Of a DNA stretch of 64,000 nucleotides, positions 1-12,720 are shown piece after piece. The translations under genes and the position numbers were made by a program. Position 1 is the stretch's first letter. Each line of letters begins with the position of its first letter. This stretch comes from Archivesica marissinica (Eukaryota > Mollusca > Bivalvia > Venerida > Vesicomyidae). The stretch spans positions 32,309,792 to 32,373,791 of the forward strand of contig CM026401.1 in the NCBI GenBank assembly GCA_014843695.1, written 5' to 3'. The notes under the pieces are model-generated. The model was not told the DNA's origin, did no database searches, and saw nothing but the letters and a program-made list of their open reading frames with translations.

Positions 1-330
1 CTGTCTTCCATTCTAATCCTGTTTCTGTATTCTGATTATGCGTGGTGTATGCATTGTTCAATATGTATTATATTGGGAAATAAAATATGTTTAAACTAAA
101 GAGATTTATTTTTAAATATGTACATTTCCCCCTGTAAACTGAACAGCAACTTGTCGTGATGAAATATGGAACTGACTATTCTTTTACACACACAAACTTT
201 CAGCTATTTTTTTCAGAATAATGTATTGTACACTAAACATAATCAGTTCTTTGTTAACTCCCAAACTATAAACATGTCTCATCGTCCTAAGCACTGCAGA
301 GTTGAATTGTTTGTTCATTTAGGAGACACT

Positions 331-3297
331 ATGACACAGGCTGGTACCGTAGCTTAGAACCAATGCCTTGGTGGTTTGCATCGACATAGACGGGTACCAT
401 AGGCTAGGACCAATGCCTGGCTGGTTTGTACAGACACAGGCGGGTACTGTAGATTAGGACCAATGCCTGGCTGGTTTGTACATACACAGGCGGGTACTGT
501 AGATTAGGACCAATGCCTGGCTGGTTTGTACAGACACAGGCGGGTACTGTAGATTAGAACCAATGCCTTGCTGGTTGTACAGACACAGGCAGGTACTGTA
601 GATTAGGACCAATGCCTGGCTAGTTTGTAAAGACACAGGCAGGTACTGTAGATTAGTACCAATGCCTTGCTGGTTGTACAGACACAGGCAGGTACTGTAG
701 ATTAGGACCAATGCCTGGCTGGTTTGTAAAGACACAGGCAGATACTGTAGATTAGTACCAATGCCTTGCTAGTTTGTAAAGACACAGGCGGGTACTGTAG
801 ATTAGGACCAATGCCTGGCTGGTTTGTAAAGACACAGGCGGGTACTGTAGATTAGTACCAATGCCTGGCTGGTTTGTACAGACACAGGCAGGTACTGTAG
901 ATTAGGACCAATGCCTGGCTGGTTTGTACAGACACAGGCGGGTACTGTAGATTAGTACCAATGCCTTGCTAGTTTGTAACGACACAGGCGGGTACTGTAG
1001 ATTAGTACCAATGCCTGGCTAGTTTGTAAAGACACAGGCAGGTACTGTAGATTAGGACCAATGCCTTGCTAGTTTGTAAAGACACAGGCGGGTACTGTAG
1101 ATTAGTACCAATGCCTGGCTAGTTTGTAAAGACACAGGCGGGTACTGTAGATTAGAAACAATGCCTTGCTGGTTTGAACAGACGCGAATGGGTACCATAG
1201 GTTAGAACCAATGCATTGCTGGTCTGTACAGACGTGAGTGGGTACCGTAGGTTAGAACCAATGCCCTGCTGGTTTGTACAGATGCGAGTGGGTACCGTAG
1301 GTTAGAACCAATGCCTTGCTGGTTTGTACAGACGCGAGTGGGTACCGTAGGTTAGAACCAATGCCCTGCTGGTTTGTACAGACACAAGTGGGTACCATAG
1401 GTTAGAACCAATGCATTGCTGGTTTGTACAGACGCGAGTGGGTACCATAGGTTAGAACCAATGCATTGCTGGTTTGTACATACGCGAGTGGGTACCGTAG
1501 GTTAGAACCAATGCCCTGCTGGTTTGTACAGACGCGAGTGGGTACCATAGGTTAGAACCAATGCATTGCTGGTTTGTACAGACGCGAGTGGGTACTGGTT
1601 TGTACAGACGCGAGTGGGTACCGTAGGTTAGAACCAATGCCCTGCTGGTTTGTACAGACGCGAGTGGGTACCATAGGTTAGAACCAATGCATTGCTGGTT
1701 TGTACAGACGTGAGTGGGTACCGTAGGTTAGAACCAATGCCCTGCTGGTTTGTACAGATGCGAGTGGGTACCGTAGGTTAGAACCAATGCCTTGCTGGTT
1801 TGTACAGACGCGAGTGGGTACCGTAGGTTAGAACCAATGCCCTGCTGGTTTGTACAGACACAAGTGGGTACCATAGGTTAGAACCAATGCATTGCTGGTT
1901 TGTACAGACGTGAGTGGGTACCATAGGTTAGAACCAATGCATTGCTGGTTTGTACAGACGCGAGTGGGTACCGTAGGTTAGAACCAATGCCCTGCTGGTT
2001 TGTACAGACGCGAGTGGGTACCATAGGTTAGAACCAATGCATTGCTGGTTTGTACAGACGCGAGTGGGTACCGTAGGTTAGAACCAATGCCCTGCTGGTT
2101 TGTACAGACGCGAGTGGGTACCGTAGGTTAGAACCAATGCCCTGCTGGTTTGTACAGACGCGAGTGGGTACCATAGGTTAGAACCAATGCATTGCTGGTC
2201 TGTACAGACGTGAGTGGGTACCGTAGGTTAGAACCAATGCCCTGCTGGTTTGTAAAGACGCGAGTGGGTACCGTAGGTTAGAACCAATGCCCTGCTGGTT
2301 TGTACAGACGCGAGTGGGTACCATAGGTTAGAACCAATGCATTGCTGGTCTGTACAGATGTGAGTGGGTACCGTAGGTTAGAACCAATGCCCTGCTGGTT
2401 TGTACAGATGCGAGTGGGTACCGTAGGTTAGAACCAATGCCTTGCTGGTTTGTACAGACACGAGTGGGTACCGTAGGTTAGAACCAATGCCCTGCTGGTT
2501 TGTACAGACACAAGTGGGTACCATAGGTTAGAACCAATGCATTGCTGGTTTGTACAGACGCGAGTGGGTACCATAGGTTAGAACCAATGCATTGCTGGTT
2601 TGTACAGACGCGAGTGGGTACCGTAGGTTAGAACCAATGCCCTGCTGGTTTGTACAGACGCGAGTGGGTACCATAGGTTAGAACCAATGCATTGCTGGTT
2701 TGTACAGACGCGAGTGGGTACCGTAGGTTAGAACCAATGCCCTGCTGGTTTGTACAGACGCGAGTGGGTACCGTAGGTTAGAACCAATGCCTTGCTGGTT
2801 TGTACAGACCTGAGTGGGTAACATAGGTTAGAACCAATGCCCTGCTGGTTTGTACAGACGCGAGTGGGTACCATAGGTTAGAACCAATGCCTTGCTGGTT
2901 TGTACAGACGTGAGTGGGTACCATAGGTTAGAACCAATGCCCTGCTGGTTTGTACAGACGCGAGTGGGTACCATAGGTTAGAACCAATGCCTTGCTGGTT
3001 TGTACAGAAGCGAGTGGGTACCATAGGTTAGAACCAATGCCCTGCTGGTTTGTACAGACGCGAGTGGGTACCATAGGTTAGAACCAATGCCTTGCTGGTT
3101 TGTACAGAAGCGAGTGGGTACCATAGGTTAGAACCAATGCCCTGCTGGTTTGTACAGATGCGAGTGGGTACCATACGTTAGAACCAATGCCCTGCTGGTT
3201 TGTACAGACGCGAGTGGGTACCATAGGTTAGAACCAATGCCCTGCTGGTTTGTACAGACGCGAGTGGGTACCATAGGTTAGAACCAATGCCCTGCTG
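331..3297. repeat. 50-bp minisatellite array, about 59 copies
   Basis: A 50-bp unit carrying GGTACCGTAGGTTAGAACCA is repeated head to tail for almost 3 kb. There are two blocks. From about 331 to 1163 the units read GACACAGGCGGGTACTGTAGATTA. From about 1163 to 3297 they read GACGCGAGTGGGTACCGTAGGTTA. In the second block the variants after AATGC (CCTGCT, CTTGCT, ATTGCT) recur in an ordered series, so there is a higher-order period. Short open frames on the minus strand are by-products of the repeat. It lies upstream of the eIF4G gene and no function is evident. Confidence 0.97.
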
Positions 3298-3525
3298 GAT
3301 ATCTTCCACACTAGAAATACCTTATTACATGAAGTACTAGAAGCCACAGCGGTGAGGGCAAGTGAATCAATGAATAATTGTTTCATTTCTAATTTCTAGT
3401 CTAAATTAATATCGCATTTAGAATCCATAGCACTCTATCTTGCAGACTACAAATCCTTTTCATAAAATAGTCAATTCAGTATACAAATATATTGATAAAT
3501 ATAATAATACAGTTATTAAATACAT

Positions 3526-3735
3526 TTGGCATCCGTGGTCCAGTGGTAGAGCACCAGATTTGGAATCGAAGGGTCCCGGATCGATACATGGTCAGGGCAC
3601 GTGTCATTGAGCAAGACGTCTCACACACATTGCTTAGTACTGGTTAACCGCTTAGGTCAGCAGCCTGCCCAGGAAAAATATCTAGGTCCCCACAAGGGGT
3701 TTGACATTAATGCAACATACAATAACATACATACA
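3526..3735 (+). mobile_element. tRNA-derived SINE (family D)
   Basis: The head is tRNA-like, with an A-box-like GTGGTCCAGTGGTAGAGC and a B-box-like GGATCGATAC. The body contains the core AGTACTGGTTAACCGCT...AGCCTGCCCAGGAAA that family A also carries. The tail is a short ACATAC-rich repeat. A reverse-oriented relative lies at 14505-14700 and a 3' fragment at 27256-27365. Confidence 0.8.
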
Positions 3736-4842
3736 TATTACCAACTTATTATAAATACATACCACTTAATGTAGACTTCTTCGGTTTCGTGACAGTTGTC
3801 GTTTTAGAATCTGAATCGTTATAAGTATATTTCATTTAATAATGGTAGCATAGAATTGTTAAACAGATCTGAACAGGGTGTGTAAGAAATTTACTGTTAC
3901 TCAATACTAGTATAATTATAATATCAATACTTATTTGCTTTCAACAATAAACTATGCTGTATGAACTTTCGATCAGTCCCCAAATAAGGACAGGTCAATC
4001 TGCAATAACTATGCCAGGTGCAACATGTGCACTAGAGAGTAATCTTAGTGATAGTGAGCGTTGAAAGTAACCGCCAATGTTCATAAATACAAAGTACCGT
4101 TAACAAGCTAAACCTTAAATTCAAAGAAAATATGGTCTTTGTTACTTCAAAATTGCTCCAGTTCCCGAACTAAACATGACAACAAACACAAGAATAAAAT
4201 AACTACAGGTCTACATACTTAAATTGGCGTTGTCTATATTTATACGCTGCGGCAAACAGTAACGGTAAGTATTTATATATTATTTGTAGTTGAAATACAA
4301 GTACAGCTGCTAAATAGCGGTGAGCAAGAGCACGGATTACAATAAAATATTTCTTTTGAGGTCATGGGATCGAATCCTGTGGTGGACTATTTTGTGTTTT
4401 TTTCTTTGTATATTATATACTTCAGTTGGTTGTTCTTCCACAAAATAAGTAGCGAAACATACTAGTATACTTAGCTCTTATCTCTGCGCCACAGAAGCCA
4501 CAGAAGCCACAGAAGCAACTGTTTCTGATCAACTAATTTTACACATATACCAACATCTATTGACATTATATTTAATAACAAAATATGTAAACAACGCCAA
4601 CTTAAGTTTGTTTTACTGTACAAACACACACAAAGTAAACTAACTACAAACACATAACAATTAAATAAGCACACTGATTACATATAGTTCCTGTAATATA
4701 CTGCTATTCTGTCCATCCTTGTAACTAGAAATGGTAAGGTAGTTCATAATTTGACATATAAAGTCAGATTTTCAAAGACATTCATAAACACAAACTGAGT
4801 TCATATGAACTATGTTACTAATTTGTGTACAATATTCAATAT
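3736..4842. other. Intergenic, nothing recognised
   Basis: AT-rich DNA without a convincing coding region. Short open frames lack codon structure or known motifs. A short GCCACAGAA repeat sits near 4491-4515. Confidence 0.5.
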
Positions 4843-5060
4843 GGTAGTCATGATAGCGCAGTGGTAGCGCGTTCGCTTCAAGCCCGGAGTTCGAGCACAC
4901 CTGCAGCCATTACGATTGTGTCCTTAAGCAAGGCATTTATATTCCACATTGCCTCTTCTCTCCATCGTGGCGATGGTTTCCATCATGAATGAGGTCTCGA
5001 GAGTGATTAATGTAAGTTGTAAGAATTTGTTTCGCATCGAGCTAAAATAAATTTGTATAA
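4843..5060 (+). mobile_element. tRNA-derived SINE (family B)
   Basis: The head reads GATAGCGCAGTGGTAGCGCG (A box), followed by GGAGTTCGAGC (B box). The body holds the family-specific segment with CATTGCCTCTTCTCTC and GGTCTCGAGAGTGATTAAT. The tail is TTCGC..CGAGCTAAAATAAATTTGTATAAACT. At least ten copies or fragments occur in the window, in both orientations. Confidence 0.85.
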
Positions 5061-5894
5061 ACTCTCTTCGCATTATGCATATGTGAGTCTGTGGTGAATA
5101 TTTTGTGCTGATAATATACACATGCTCTATCAAAATTTATTGTTGCAACTTTAAAATTTACCCCAGGCCCGAGCAACATTGAGGCAAATGAAGCACTCTC
5201 CTCGGTTAGAATGTAGCAAGAAACGAAAAAGAAATGTAGGGCAAACTGTAGAAGATCAGACGTTTTGGTCTTGTTACACATCTTCATTCTAACTTGTTCA
5301 TGAGCACTCGGGTAATGTACCGAATTACCAATAAAAAGTGACCTGAATTTTAACCAAGCTGAAGGTCTTCAAAAAGCACCAAAAGGCCCAGACAAGCATC
5401 TAACAAAAATTAATTCCGGGGGTGGGGGTGAATGCCCCACACAACCATAGAAAGTTTGCCTCGGTTATTTTCATCTGCTGACTCCGACACTGACCCCCCC
5501 CCCCGGTCCTATTTACTTGCACTAAGCACCGTGAAGAATATCCGGTATATGCATACATTATTCTGCTATAAAACAGTCATACGTATGTGTTTCTATCTTG
5601 GTAGTAACACAGTTCACATGTAAGTAGATCTACCGGCTTGTGCCTATACTTATCATCTTATGCTTTTAGTTTTTGTAAAGAACTGTTTAGTACTGGAGCT
5701 TGCCCTCGGAACACTGTTAGTGTACTGTTGAAAGAAGTTAACGTACTGTTGAATGATGACTTTAATGTACTCGTAAATGAGAGCTGAGATATTAATAGTC
5801 CCTAGACCTACGTGGACATAATGGATCCAAAGATTTCCAAAGAGAGTCAAGTTTTCTCTCATTCCTGTTGGCAAATGTTGTCATTACACTCTAG

Positions 5895-6002
5895 TTTATA
5901 CAAATTTATTTTAGCTCGATTGCGAATCAAGTTCTTACAACTTATATTAATTACTCTCGAGACCTCATTCCTGGTGGAATCCATTGCCACGAGGGAGAGA
6001 GT
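5895..6002 (-). mobile_element. SINE family B, 3' part
   Basis: This is the reverse complement of the family B tail and body (TTTATTTTAGCTCGATTGCG, then ACTCTCGAGACCTCATTCCT). The tRNA-like head is missing, as expected for a truncated copy. Confidence 0.8.
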
Positions 6003-6060
6003 TGTTCGGCCTATAGCTACGTCGCATGGCTATACCAGAGTTGTCATGGTAGATCGTAAA

Positions 6061-6233
6061 TACAGTCAAACCTGTCTTAGACAGCTAGCCAAGGGAATCA
6101 GAAAATGGCTGCTTAGCACAAATGACTGCTTAATATAGAGGTCAAATGCATAATAAAACAACATATTGGAAACCTGGAAACTGGCTGCTTAATACAGATT
6201 GGCTGCTTAATAGGTGACACAGGTTTGACTGTA
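6061..6233. mobile_element. Tc1/mariner-like MITE, 173 bp
   Basis: It begins TACAGTCAAACCTGTCTTA and ends CACAGGTTTGACTGTA. The ends are inverted repeats, with TA at each outer end as in Tc1/mariner target sites. The interior holds repeated GGCTGCTTAATA segments. A related complete copy lies at 63744-63887 and a left end at 25884. There is no coding capacity. Confidence 0.78.
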
Positions 6234-6791
6234 GTTCTTATCTGTATGCATGGCATGGCCTCTCAGCAGTAGCCGTAGATACAGGCATAATTAGTACAAC
6301 CAGACATGTATATGATATACTGGGCCATGTTCGTGTTGGCTATGGCACTCTTCAGATCAGCTGGCCTGGCTGAATCAAGGAGTCACCGTGTCCTCCAATG
6401 TGAAACTTCATAATGCAAGATTTCACGATCGCCTGTGAGGTATATGCTGTAGAATTATTGTAAGAAATGTTTGTGGGGATGGAGGAAATGATGTGGACGC
6501 CACTGCATACTTGCGTATAGACAGTTACACGACTGGTAGTTCATGAAAATTAGGGTTACCTAGCTAGACACCCTGTGACCCACATCCACAATAAGTGTGT
6601 GTGCCATGTGGTCTTATAGTAGTAAGTGTTGTGTTGAGGCACAAAAGTAATATGTCTTGTACTATGTATCAATATTCCTACTATAAGAACAGAAAATTAT
6701 TGTGTCGTGTGCCTGTGCCCAGATCTTATAAAAACCAGGAACAAGAAAACGGTTTTAGTTTAATAGTTTGTCCTCCTGTGTTAAAAAAAAC

Positions 6792-7471
6792 ATGAGGGAA
6801 TTATGTCCTGGAATAGTATGTCCATACCCCTTAATGGTATGCATAACTGTCATAAACACATGGGGAATTATGTCCTGGAATAGTATGTCCATACCCCTTA
6901 ATGGTATGCATAACTGTCATAAACACATGGGGAAATTATGTCCTAGAATAGTATGTCCATACCCCTTAATGGTATGCATAACTGTCATAAACACATGGGG
7001 AAATTATGTCCTAGAATAGTATGTCCATACCCCTTAATGGTATGCATAACTGTCATAAACACATGGGGGAATTATGTCCTGGAATAGTATGTCCATACCC
7101 CTTAATGGTGTGCATAACTGTCATAAACGCATGGGGGAATTATGTCCTAGAATAGTATGTCCCTACCCCTTAATGGTATGCATAACTGTCATAAACGCAT
7201 GGGGAAATTATGTCCTAGAATAGTATGTCCATACCCCTTAATGGTGTGCATAACTGTCATAAACGCATGGGGGAATTATGTCCTAGAATAGTATGTCCCT
7301 ACCCCTTAGTGGTATGCATAACTATCATAAACACATGGGGAAATTATGTACTGGAATAGTATGTCCCTACCCCTTAATGGTATGCATAACTGTCATAAAC
7401 ACATGGGGGAATTATGTCCTGGAATAGTATGTCCATACCCCTTAATGGTATGCATAACTTTCATAAACACA
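6792..7471. repeat. 67-bp minisatellite, about 10 copies
   Basis: The unit contains GGGGAATTATGTCCTGGAAT, GTATGTCCATACCCCTTAAT and GGTATGCATAACTGTCATAA. The period is 67-68 bp and copies differ by a few substitutions. The small plus-strand open frame here is encoded by the repeat. Confidence 0.95.
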
Positions 7472-9147
7472 GATCTACACAAGCCAACGAATACACCCAG
7501 AAATTATGAATGATAGTTTTACTATTTTCGGACATAAATAACTGCTATGATTTCATAAAAGTATCATTTTATGTCTTCAAATATGTTTTATAAGGACACA
7601 ATAACATCAACTTAAAATTTAAACAAAATTATGCTGTTATTTAGATTACATATTGAGATGTGCTAAACAATTTAAATAAATGGCGTTCCTCTTTCTGTTG
7701 ATATGCATTAAACATCATTTATTAAATATTTGAGCCAATTCAAGTTGCGAAAGGGGTATATTATAATGCACGATATGTTCATGTACTATTTTGACACAAA
7801 TTCATACACATTTGGTCTAAAAACAATTAAATACCTTTATTTTGCGGAGCCATTTCGGTATCGTGTTTTTTATTTTTTCGCAAACACTGAACTGAAGCTA
7901 CGTAGCAACAAGAGAGGTCTGTAGTTGAAAATGAGGCTGGACGGCTGATTCGGACCTTGTTGATTCGACCCAAAATACGGAAGTAGACGTCAAAAAAGTA
8001 AAACAATCTTTAATACCGGGATATACATGTTTTGCGATGTTTTTCTTGTCCATATGGTTCTCAGATGGCAAGGATGAGTTAGTTCAATCAACATCTTCGT
8101 CTGTAGCATGACTATAAGATAAGTATCTTAGAAAGCTGACAGACGGAATCCTGTTACATCCGAATGGCGGCTCTCTACTGGATGTATGCCGACACAGCCA
8201 GACAACTCAACTGCACATCTTTAGTCATCTAATAATTTACAAACTCCGACTGAATGAGTCTGACTTACTGAACAAATATCTCGAATTTGTAAACTGAGAA
8301 CACCGAATTTGTTACATCTTTTAAATCAAATAATTACGTTAAACATCATATATAGCTTGCTATCCGGGACTGGAGGAAAGTTGATAGACCACTAAATTCT
8401 GAGTTTGGCTGTGCTTTGTTTATGATGGACAGTAGTTAGAAATATTAAAATAAATACCACTATATACTTAGTTGAAAACAGTATAAATTACAGGAGGGGT
8501 GATATATAATGTGTGTTCAATGGTAATCACGTACAGCGGCGTAGCCACCTGGAAATGATGTGCAAGCCCATTTGAATTATTAAGCACCGAATTTGAGCAC
8601 CAAAGGTAGTAGGCGGTATATGGGCATCCTCCCCACTAATTCTTTGAAACATAGACATCAAATGGTGCACTCTGACACCTTTTAAGGGAAGTTTATATAC
8701 TAACAAACACATAAGAAAATTTCAGTTTTTCATCCACTACTAAAATACACTTCCGGTCATTGTGGCGTAACAGCAAATACGCGCCTGCACGTATCACAAC
8801 GCACGCACGTATTAGGTACTCACCTATTTAGATTATACCAGACATGGAAGGATTGAATGTGGACGTATGGACACATCACCTCTAAGAGTTGTCAAGTTTA
8901 TAATTAAGTTCAATATTGGTTATGATACACTCTGGCATATGTTAGAATTTGACAACATGTTCTCGCTCTCACCATTCGCTCATTACAGCTATAATTACAA
9001 TGCAAAAATAATAATACATGTATGTACATATTATTTATACTTGACTATGTTTAAACAAAGAAATAAACATTGTTTAAACTAATAATTTGCATACAGGTGA
9101 ACATAAATTGTTGGTAGCATTGCATGGTAATGCTAAATTAGAATTAG
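7472..9147. other. Intergenic, nothing recognised
   Basis: No exon-like block, RNA gene or repeat family that I can name. Open frames of 60-70 codons here are at the length expected by chance. Confidence 0.45.
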
Positions 9148-9375
9148 TTTACAATTTATTTTAGCTCGATTGCGAAACAAGTTCTTACAACTTATATTAA
9201 TCACTCTCGAGACCTCATTCCTTGTGGATTGCATCGTCACGAGGGAGAGAGAAGAGGCAATGTGAAATTTAAATACCTTGCCTAAGGGCACACTCGTGGC
9301 GGCTCCAGCGGGACTCGAACTCCCGGCATTTCCCACCTGAAGCGAACGCGCTACCACTGCGCTATCACAACTTCC
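9148..9375 (-). mobile_element. SINE family B, near full length
   Basis: Reverse-oriented copy. Read on the minus strand it has the head TGATAGCGCAGTGGTAGCGC, a B box GAGTTCGAGTCCCGC, the CTCGAGAGTGATTAATATAA body and the AGCTAAAATAAATTG tail. Confidence 0.85.
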
Positions 9376-9407
9376 ACAAGTTTGAACTGCACACTCTTAG
9401 TTTAGTC

Positions 9408-9570
9408 TATGCAAATTTAGTTTAGCTCGATTGCGAAACAAGTTCTTTCAACTTATATTAATCACTCTCGAGACCTCATTCCTGATGGAATCCATCGCTA
9501 TGAAGGAGAGAGAAGAGGTAATGTGTAATTTAAATGGCTTGCCTAAGGGCACAATCGTAACAGCTCCAGC
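9408..9570 (-). mobile_element. SINE family B, 3' part
   Basis: A second reverse-oriented copy starts about 30 bp after the previous one. It retains the tail and body up to the GGCAAGCC segment and lacks the tRNA-like head. The two copies form a close direct pair. Confidence 0.78.
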
Positions 9571-10857
9571 TGCACACTCTTGGAACTATATCAGAAATAC
9601 CAGAAACAAGGTGACACACTTTGACCGTTGCTTTTCATTTTATAAAGAAATTATCTTTATTTGTTTAAAAATACTGTATTTTACGTGCACCTCTATTTAC
9701 CTCTATTACCGACGCCTTTGATGCTTTGCATCAATGCATTTCATGTGTGTTACTTGAGAAGGCGGCTCATTTAGTCCATAAGGATACATGTAGTAGATGT
9801 CTTCAGTTAGGCATTCAACATAATTATATGCCCAAGTTAAGTGAGTATTGAAAACAGTTGAACACAGGCAAATGCCGATTACTTAATTTTGAATAGGGGT
9901 TTCTGTTGTTCCTATTTTGGCGGAGGTGATCTGTTATTTGTGGAGAAAGATGCCAGGTACCTATCTGAACAGTATTTCAAATATGAGCGGGCACCCAGGG
10001 AGACTCACAGACCTTCCGAAAACCGGTCGGATAGCTTCACGTGAAAAAAGACAGCATCCATGGTAGGAATCGAACTCACAGTGAGATTATGGACACATAT
10101 TCCTGTTCTGTCTTGCAAGTATACACGCATAGCAATAATAATGATTGCGACTATACTTAAATAGACAATTGGGATTAACCCAGTATTCACTACGAATCTC
10201 TGTAAGCACATAATTCATTATTAAACAACATTCACAATAAGTTTCAAGTTTATTGGCATTATCAACAATACATTGCCTTTACATAAGTATAAACTATAAA
10301 ATATATAAATAAGGAAAGTAACAAATACAAATTTTAATTTTCTAATTAACAGAGGAACCTTCTTTTCAATATTTAATTATGTTGTAAAGATAACAAGTTA
10401 TTCGTCATTTATTTGGGATTATGCCTCAGGGTACCAACTCTCGATTGATTGCCGGACAAAGAACTTAATGAATATTATTTGTAGTTATTTCAGTAGACTG
10501 ACCTTGTGCTAATATTATTGACCTATTTTCTTTTGGTTGCATAATACCTATTACGAATTGTAACGTTTTAATACGTCTTGCATATTTGATCGACAATACA
10601 CAATGCAGGGAACCAATGTTCGACCATTGACGTACCAGGCAAATTGTTGTCAATATGGACTCTGAAGCAACATTTCAAAGAAATCCGTTTATTTAGCAAT
10701 GTATTAAACAGTTCTTCACACATATATTCACTATGCAATTAATAAAATGGGCAGTAGCAGTTATTCTACCTGGCCCACATCACTCACCTGTATATGTAGA
10801 CTGCTAATGAAGTAATTCTATTAAATATTGACACCTTCCTACATTACTCTCTGAATT
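9571..10857. other. Intergenic; possible old tRNA-SINE remnant
   Basis: No gene is recognised. Around 9965-10080 the minus strand contains GTGAGTTCGATTCCTACC, which resembles a tRNA B box and may be a degraded SINE head. The rest is AT-rich and featureless. Confidence 0.35.
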
Positions 10858-10917
10858 TGAAATGACTAATCACTTCAGGTCAAATTGGCAATCGGCAGCG
10901 ACGATAAATAAACGCAA
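10858..10917 (+). mobile_element. SINE family C, 3' tail fragment
   Basis: Contains GAAATGACTAATCACTTCAG and GCGACGATAAATAAACG. These match the 3' end of the family C copies at 18515 and 46803. Confidence 0.6.
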
Positions 10918-11045
10918 GCCAAACAAATTATTCAAGTAGCGAATCAGTGGTCAACACAGGGGTCGATCCCCGCTATACCACACTAAAATGACTCATATCA
11001 TTTTCTTTCGGATGAGACTTTAAACCAAGGCATCGTGTCTGTGTG

Positions 11046-11331
11046 TGTTTTACGTTTATTTATCGTCACTACCGGTTGCCCATATGAGCGACGCCTCCTG
11101 AAGAGATTTAGTCATTTTAGATTTGTGGAGGATAGTGCAATGACACAGACAGAGACCCACTCCAGAGTCTCCCCTGGTTCTTTTACGTGCACGGTGTAAA
11201 GCACCGACACGAGACCTCGGTTTAATGTCCCATCTGAAAGACTGTTTATTTTATTAGGGTCAGACGGGGGATCGAAACTGCGATCCCTGGATTACCAGTC
11301 CAGCGTGTTACCACTGGACTACAGATCCGTC
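11046..11331 (-). mobile_element. tRNA-derived SINE (family C), full length
   Basis: Read on the minus strand it starts ACGGATCTGTAGTCCAGTGG (A box), then CGCAGTTTCGATCCCCCGTC (B box). It continues with the GTGCACGTAAAAGAACCAGG body and ends in GCGTCGCTCATATGGGCAAC and GACGATAAATAAACG. The head is tRNA-like, but no cloverleaf with intact stems is claimed. Confidence 0.85.
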
Positions 11332-11639
11332 AGTATGTGTCTGTGTTGTACATCATGAAGCTTATATACAGGGTAGTTCGTTCAAGTCGCGGTCTTGGCT
11401 TGAAGCACGTGATTATGCGTTCTATCTGCATAACAACTAATAAATCTGAATCAAACATTGACAATGCCTTCATCGTAAACGGTTTTGCTAACTGGACGGA
11501 CGCAGCCTACCTGGTTAGAAAAGCACGAGTCTTCAAACTACCACAGTGAAGCCTTGTGAAAATTTATAAATAAAGCTTCCGAAATCTACGAACGATGTAG
11601 GCGAACTATTAAATGTTGTGGGAATTGCTACAGAGAAAA

Positions 11640-11715
11640 ACAACAGTGCAGCAATGCAACACTCACTCTCACTCTCTCTTCCTCTCTCCCCACTCTCTCG
11701 CCTCACCATTTCCTA
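11640..11715. repeat. CT-rich simple sequence, paired copy 1
   Basis: CACTCTCACTCTCTCTTCC-type low-complexity tract preceded by CAACAGTGCAGCAATGCAAC. The same two blocks occur in the opposite order near 12615-12720, so the pair is duplicated and rearranged. Confidence 0.6.
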
Positions 11716-11991
11716 AATCGACTGCACGTAATCCGACTGGCAAGCCAGTCTGATTGATTACTTCATCATCATCTCCATATTATTTTACTTACACTTATAT
11801 CATTACAGTTGAATAAAACTTGTCTATATGTATGTAGAATGTATATACACTCTGCCATAGTTTATGAACATTATGTTTGTCATGGAGAAAATCTAAATAA
11901 GCTACTAGCTTCCGATTTAACCCATTTGTTCTTGTATATTCTAACACGACCCAGCTAATAACATACACATTTGTAGAGTAAAATCTACCTC

Positions 11992-12463
11992 GGGTTATTC
12001 TGCGATATACCTACCTTGAACTATGCTGCGCGCGCACCGTGTTTTGGCTATTCCATTTATTCAATGCGTGTACAGTTTTATGAATGAAAGTCACGTGATG
12101 TTTGTAAATACTACCATGGGAATTCGCGGAAGTGAGCTATTTTTAGAATCAGATAATCTCTTCTCCGTCTTTTTTTTCTGTAAAGTAACGTTTCAGTTAC
12201 TATTATGTACAGTTTTATTTGACAAAATAAATAAAATTATTGATCAGTTACAACTTTTGTTCATTTATGCACTAGATTGAAATTTTCCATAAAAAATAAC
12301 GTCAGCACCTCTTACGCGGGAGGAAATTTCGAAAGCCAAATGCAGCGTAGTACCACGGCGTTTGAAGAAAATACTCCTTTGATTCTCATCTAAAATTATT
12401 AGAAGTAAGTCGTGTTAGAATCGAAATAATAAGTATCAACCGTGGTATATCGCAGAATAACCC
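11992..12463. mobile_element. Non-autonomous TIR element, 472 bp
   Basis: The ends are perfect 20-bp inverted repeats: GGGTTATTCTGCGATATACC at 11992-12011 and its reverse complement at 12444-12463. The interior (12023-12280) has an open frame of 85 codons without recognisable motifs. Possible TC dinucleotides flank both sides. A third copy of the terminus lies at 12530-12568. Confidence 0.65.
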
Positions 12464-12568
12464 TCGTTTGTCATTCTTAGAAATATATCACTCAGGCCTT
12501 ATTTATACGCATAATAACTTCAAACTCGTGTTATTCTGCGATATACCACGGTTGATACTTATTATTTC
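12422..12568. repeat. 39-bp perfect inverted repeat, 69-bp loop
   Basis: Positions 12422-12460 (starting GAAATAATAAGTATCAACCG) are the exact reverse complement of 12530-12568. The arm overlaps the right end of the 11992-12463 element. Either a second truncated copy has inserted next to it head to head, or the two share an end. Confidence 0.8.
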
Positions 12569-12599
12569 TTAATTAATGTTACAACATGATGTAAATATT

Positions 12600-12720
12600 G
12601 ATAACATAAAATATGTTTAAACTAACTCACTCTCACTCTCCTCACTCTCTCTCTCCTCTCTCTATCTCATCTCTCTCTCTCGTCCCCTCTCTCGCCTCAA
12701 CAGTGCAGCAATGCAACAAC
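12600..12720. repeat. CT-rich simple sequence, paired copy 2
   Basis: A long (CT)n-like tract is followed by CAACAGTGCAGCAATGCAAC. This is the partner of the block at 11640-11715. Confidence 0.6.

Noticed and set aside
331..3297. CRISPR array or other spaced repeat system
   Set aside because: Units are contiguous 50-bp repeats without unique spacers, in a eukaryotic genome.
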